Source of the DNA: SIG672 sp045535095
Lineage (GTDB): Bacteria > Bacillota > Clostridia > Oscillospirales > CAG-272
DNA length: 21,645 nucleotides
Direction of reading: 5' to 3'
Assembly (NCBI GenBank): GCA_045535095.1
Contig: JAZSKY010000022.1
Span: 1 to 21,645 of the forward strand
This document shows, piece after piece, positions 21,286 through 21,645 of the stretch (position 1 is its first letter; each line of letters starts with the position of its first letter). The notes under the pieces were generated by a model. It was not told the origin of the DNA and made no database searches. It worked only from the letters and a program-made list of their open reading frames with translations. Made by a program: the position numbers and the translations under genes.

Positions 21286-21317
21286 GGTTACATTATAACA
21301 TATTCGGGTTACATAAT
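21286..21317. promoter_or_regulatory. Direct-repeat AraC-type operator
   Basis: GGTTACATTAT (21286-21296) and GGTTACATAAT (21307-21317) match at 10 of 11 positions and are 21 bp apart start to start, two helical turns. The second copy ends 4-5 bp before the expected -35 region of the GH4 promoter, a classical activator position. The first overlaps a TATAAT on the minus strand (21297-21292), which with TTGAAT (21321-21316) could be the AraC gene's own promoter. Confidence 0.6.
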
Positions 21318-21321
21318 TCAA

Positions 21322-21350
21322 TGGCTTTTCTAAAAAAAGTTTGATAAAAT
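21322..21350 (+). promoter_or_regulatory. Probable activator-dependent promoter of the GH4 gene
   Basis: TAAAAT (21345-21350) has TGA directly upstream (extended -10), but the -35 region at the right distance (TGGCTT, 21322-21327) is poor. A weak -35 next to an AraC-type repeat is what an activated promoter looks like. The start would be near 21357. Confidence 0.5.
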
Positions 21351-21398
21351 GATCTTGCAAAGGAAATTTACCGCTTTTACGAAAGGATTTTAAAAAAT

Positions 21399-21645
21399 AT
21401 GGTAAAGATTACATTTATGGGTGCAGGAAGCACAGTATTTTGCAAGAACGTTCTCGGAGACTCGATGATGAGCCCTGCTCTCTGCGACGCAGAAATCGCT
21501 CTCTACGATATTGACGAGGAGCGCCTTGAGGATTCCTATCTTCTTATCACCACTCTTAACAAGAACATTAACGAAAACCGCGCAACCGTCAAGAAGTATC
21601 TCGGCGTAGAACAGCGCAAGGACGCTCTTCGCGGCGCAAATTTCG
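21399..21645 (+). CDS. melA: GH4 NAD-dependent glycosidase, alpha-galactosidase-like (5' part, runs off the window)
   Basis: The first 82 codons are present. The N-terminus MVKITFMGAGSTVFCKNVLGD is the NAD-binding Rossmann start of glycoside hydrolase family 4, followed by EIALYDIDEERLEDS, where the Asp of the second strand contacts the NAD ribose. This N-terminus resembles E. coli MelA (alpha-galactosidase) more than 6-phospho-beta-glucosidases, but substrate cannot be fixed without the rest. GH4 enzymes act by NAD-dependent redox elimination and need a divalent metal. AAAGGA (21382-21387) precedes ATG 21399. It is divergent from an AraC regulator that probably activates it. Confidence 0.88.
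   Translation, partial: MVKITFMGAGSTVFCKNVLGDSMMSPALCDAEIALYDIDEERLEDSYLLITTLNKNINENRATVKKYLGVEQRKDALRGANF

Noticed and set aside
1..21645. CRISPR arrays, tRNA or rRNA genes
   Set aside because: None were seen: no regularly spaced direct repeats with unique spacers and no tRNA- or rRNA-like sequence.

Overview
The window looks like chromosome from an endospore-forming anaerobic member of the Clostridia, probably a gut organism. It carries spo0A, gerW (ytfJ), the 3' part of a spore-coat cotJC gene and the Firmicutes order lon-ysxC. Start sites often have strong AGGAGG-type ribosome binding sites, and several start codons are GTG or TTG. I cannot name the species.

Layout. (1) Positions 1 to about 2205 are the right end of an integrative element: a 54-residue small protein and a 521-residue large serine recombinase. 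The element ends inside a manganese-catalase-type spore coat gene, cotJC, whose last 70 codons resume directly after the recombinase stop. The other half of cotJC and the rest of the element must lie left of the window. (2) Positions 2424-2883 hold the cotJC terminator, an apparent stand-alone structured RNA gene of about 190 nt with its own extended -10 promoter and terminator, and the lon promoter. (3) Positions 2884-11790 are a tightly packed co-directional cluster that is probably one long operon: lon, ysxC, lysA, an M50 membrane protease, scpA, scpB, a DUF2953-like membrane protein, gerW, rluB and a small unassigned gene. (4) spo0A follows with its own promoter and a cluster of TTGGCA/TGCCAA palindromes, and ends at a bidirectional terminator. 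(5) Positions 12761-15026 hold a divergent AraC regulator and OFA-family MFS transporter pair. (6) Positions 15087-17349 (minus strand) hold a type I asparaginase and an M29 aminopeptidase, a peptide/asparagine catabolic pair. (7) Positions 17359-17486 hold three consecutive long hairpins in a repeat-like array, downstream of a five-bladed beta-propeller glycosidase. (8) Positions 18472-20445 look like a small acquired module: an XRE repressor, two GTAACA-N3-TGTTAC operators over a divergent promoter, two membrane/coiled-coil proteins and a Cys4-Cys4 tandem mini-protein. (9) Positions 20482 to the end hold an AraC regulator divergent from a GH4 alpha-galactosidase gene that runs off the window, with helically phased direct repeats between them.

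The two most interesting items are the recombinase element splitting a sporulation gene, which resembles the skin-type elements excised during sporulation, and the XRE-controlled membrane/zinc-finger-like module of unknown function. The candidate structured RNA upstream of lon is third. All calls come from reading the sequence; no database search was run.
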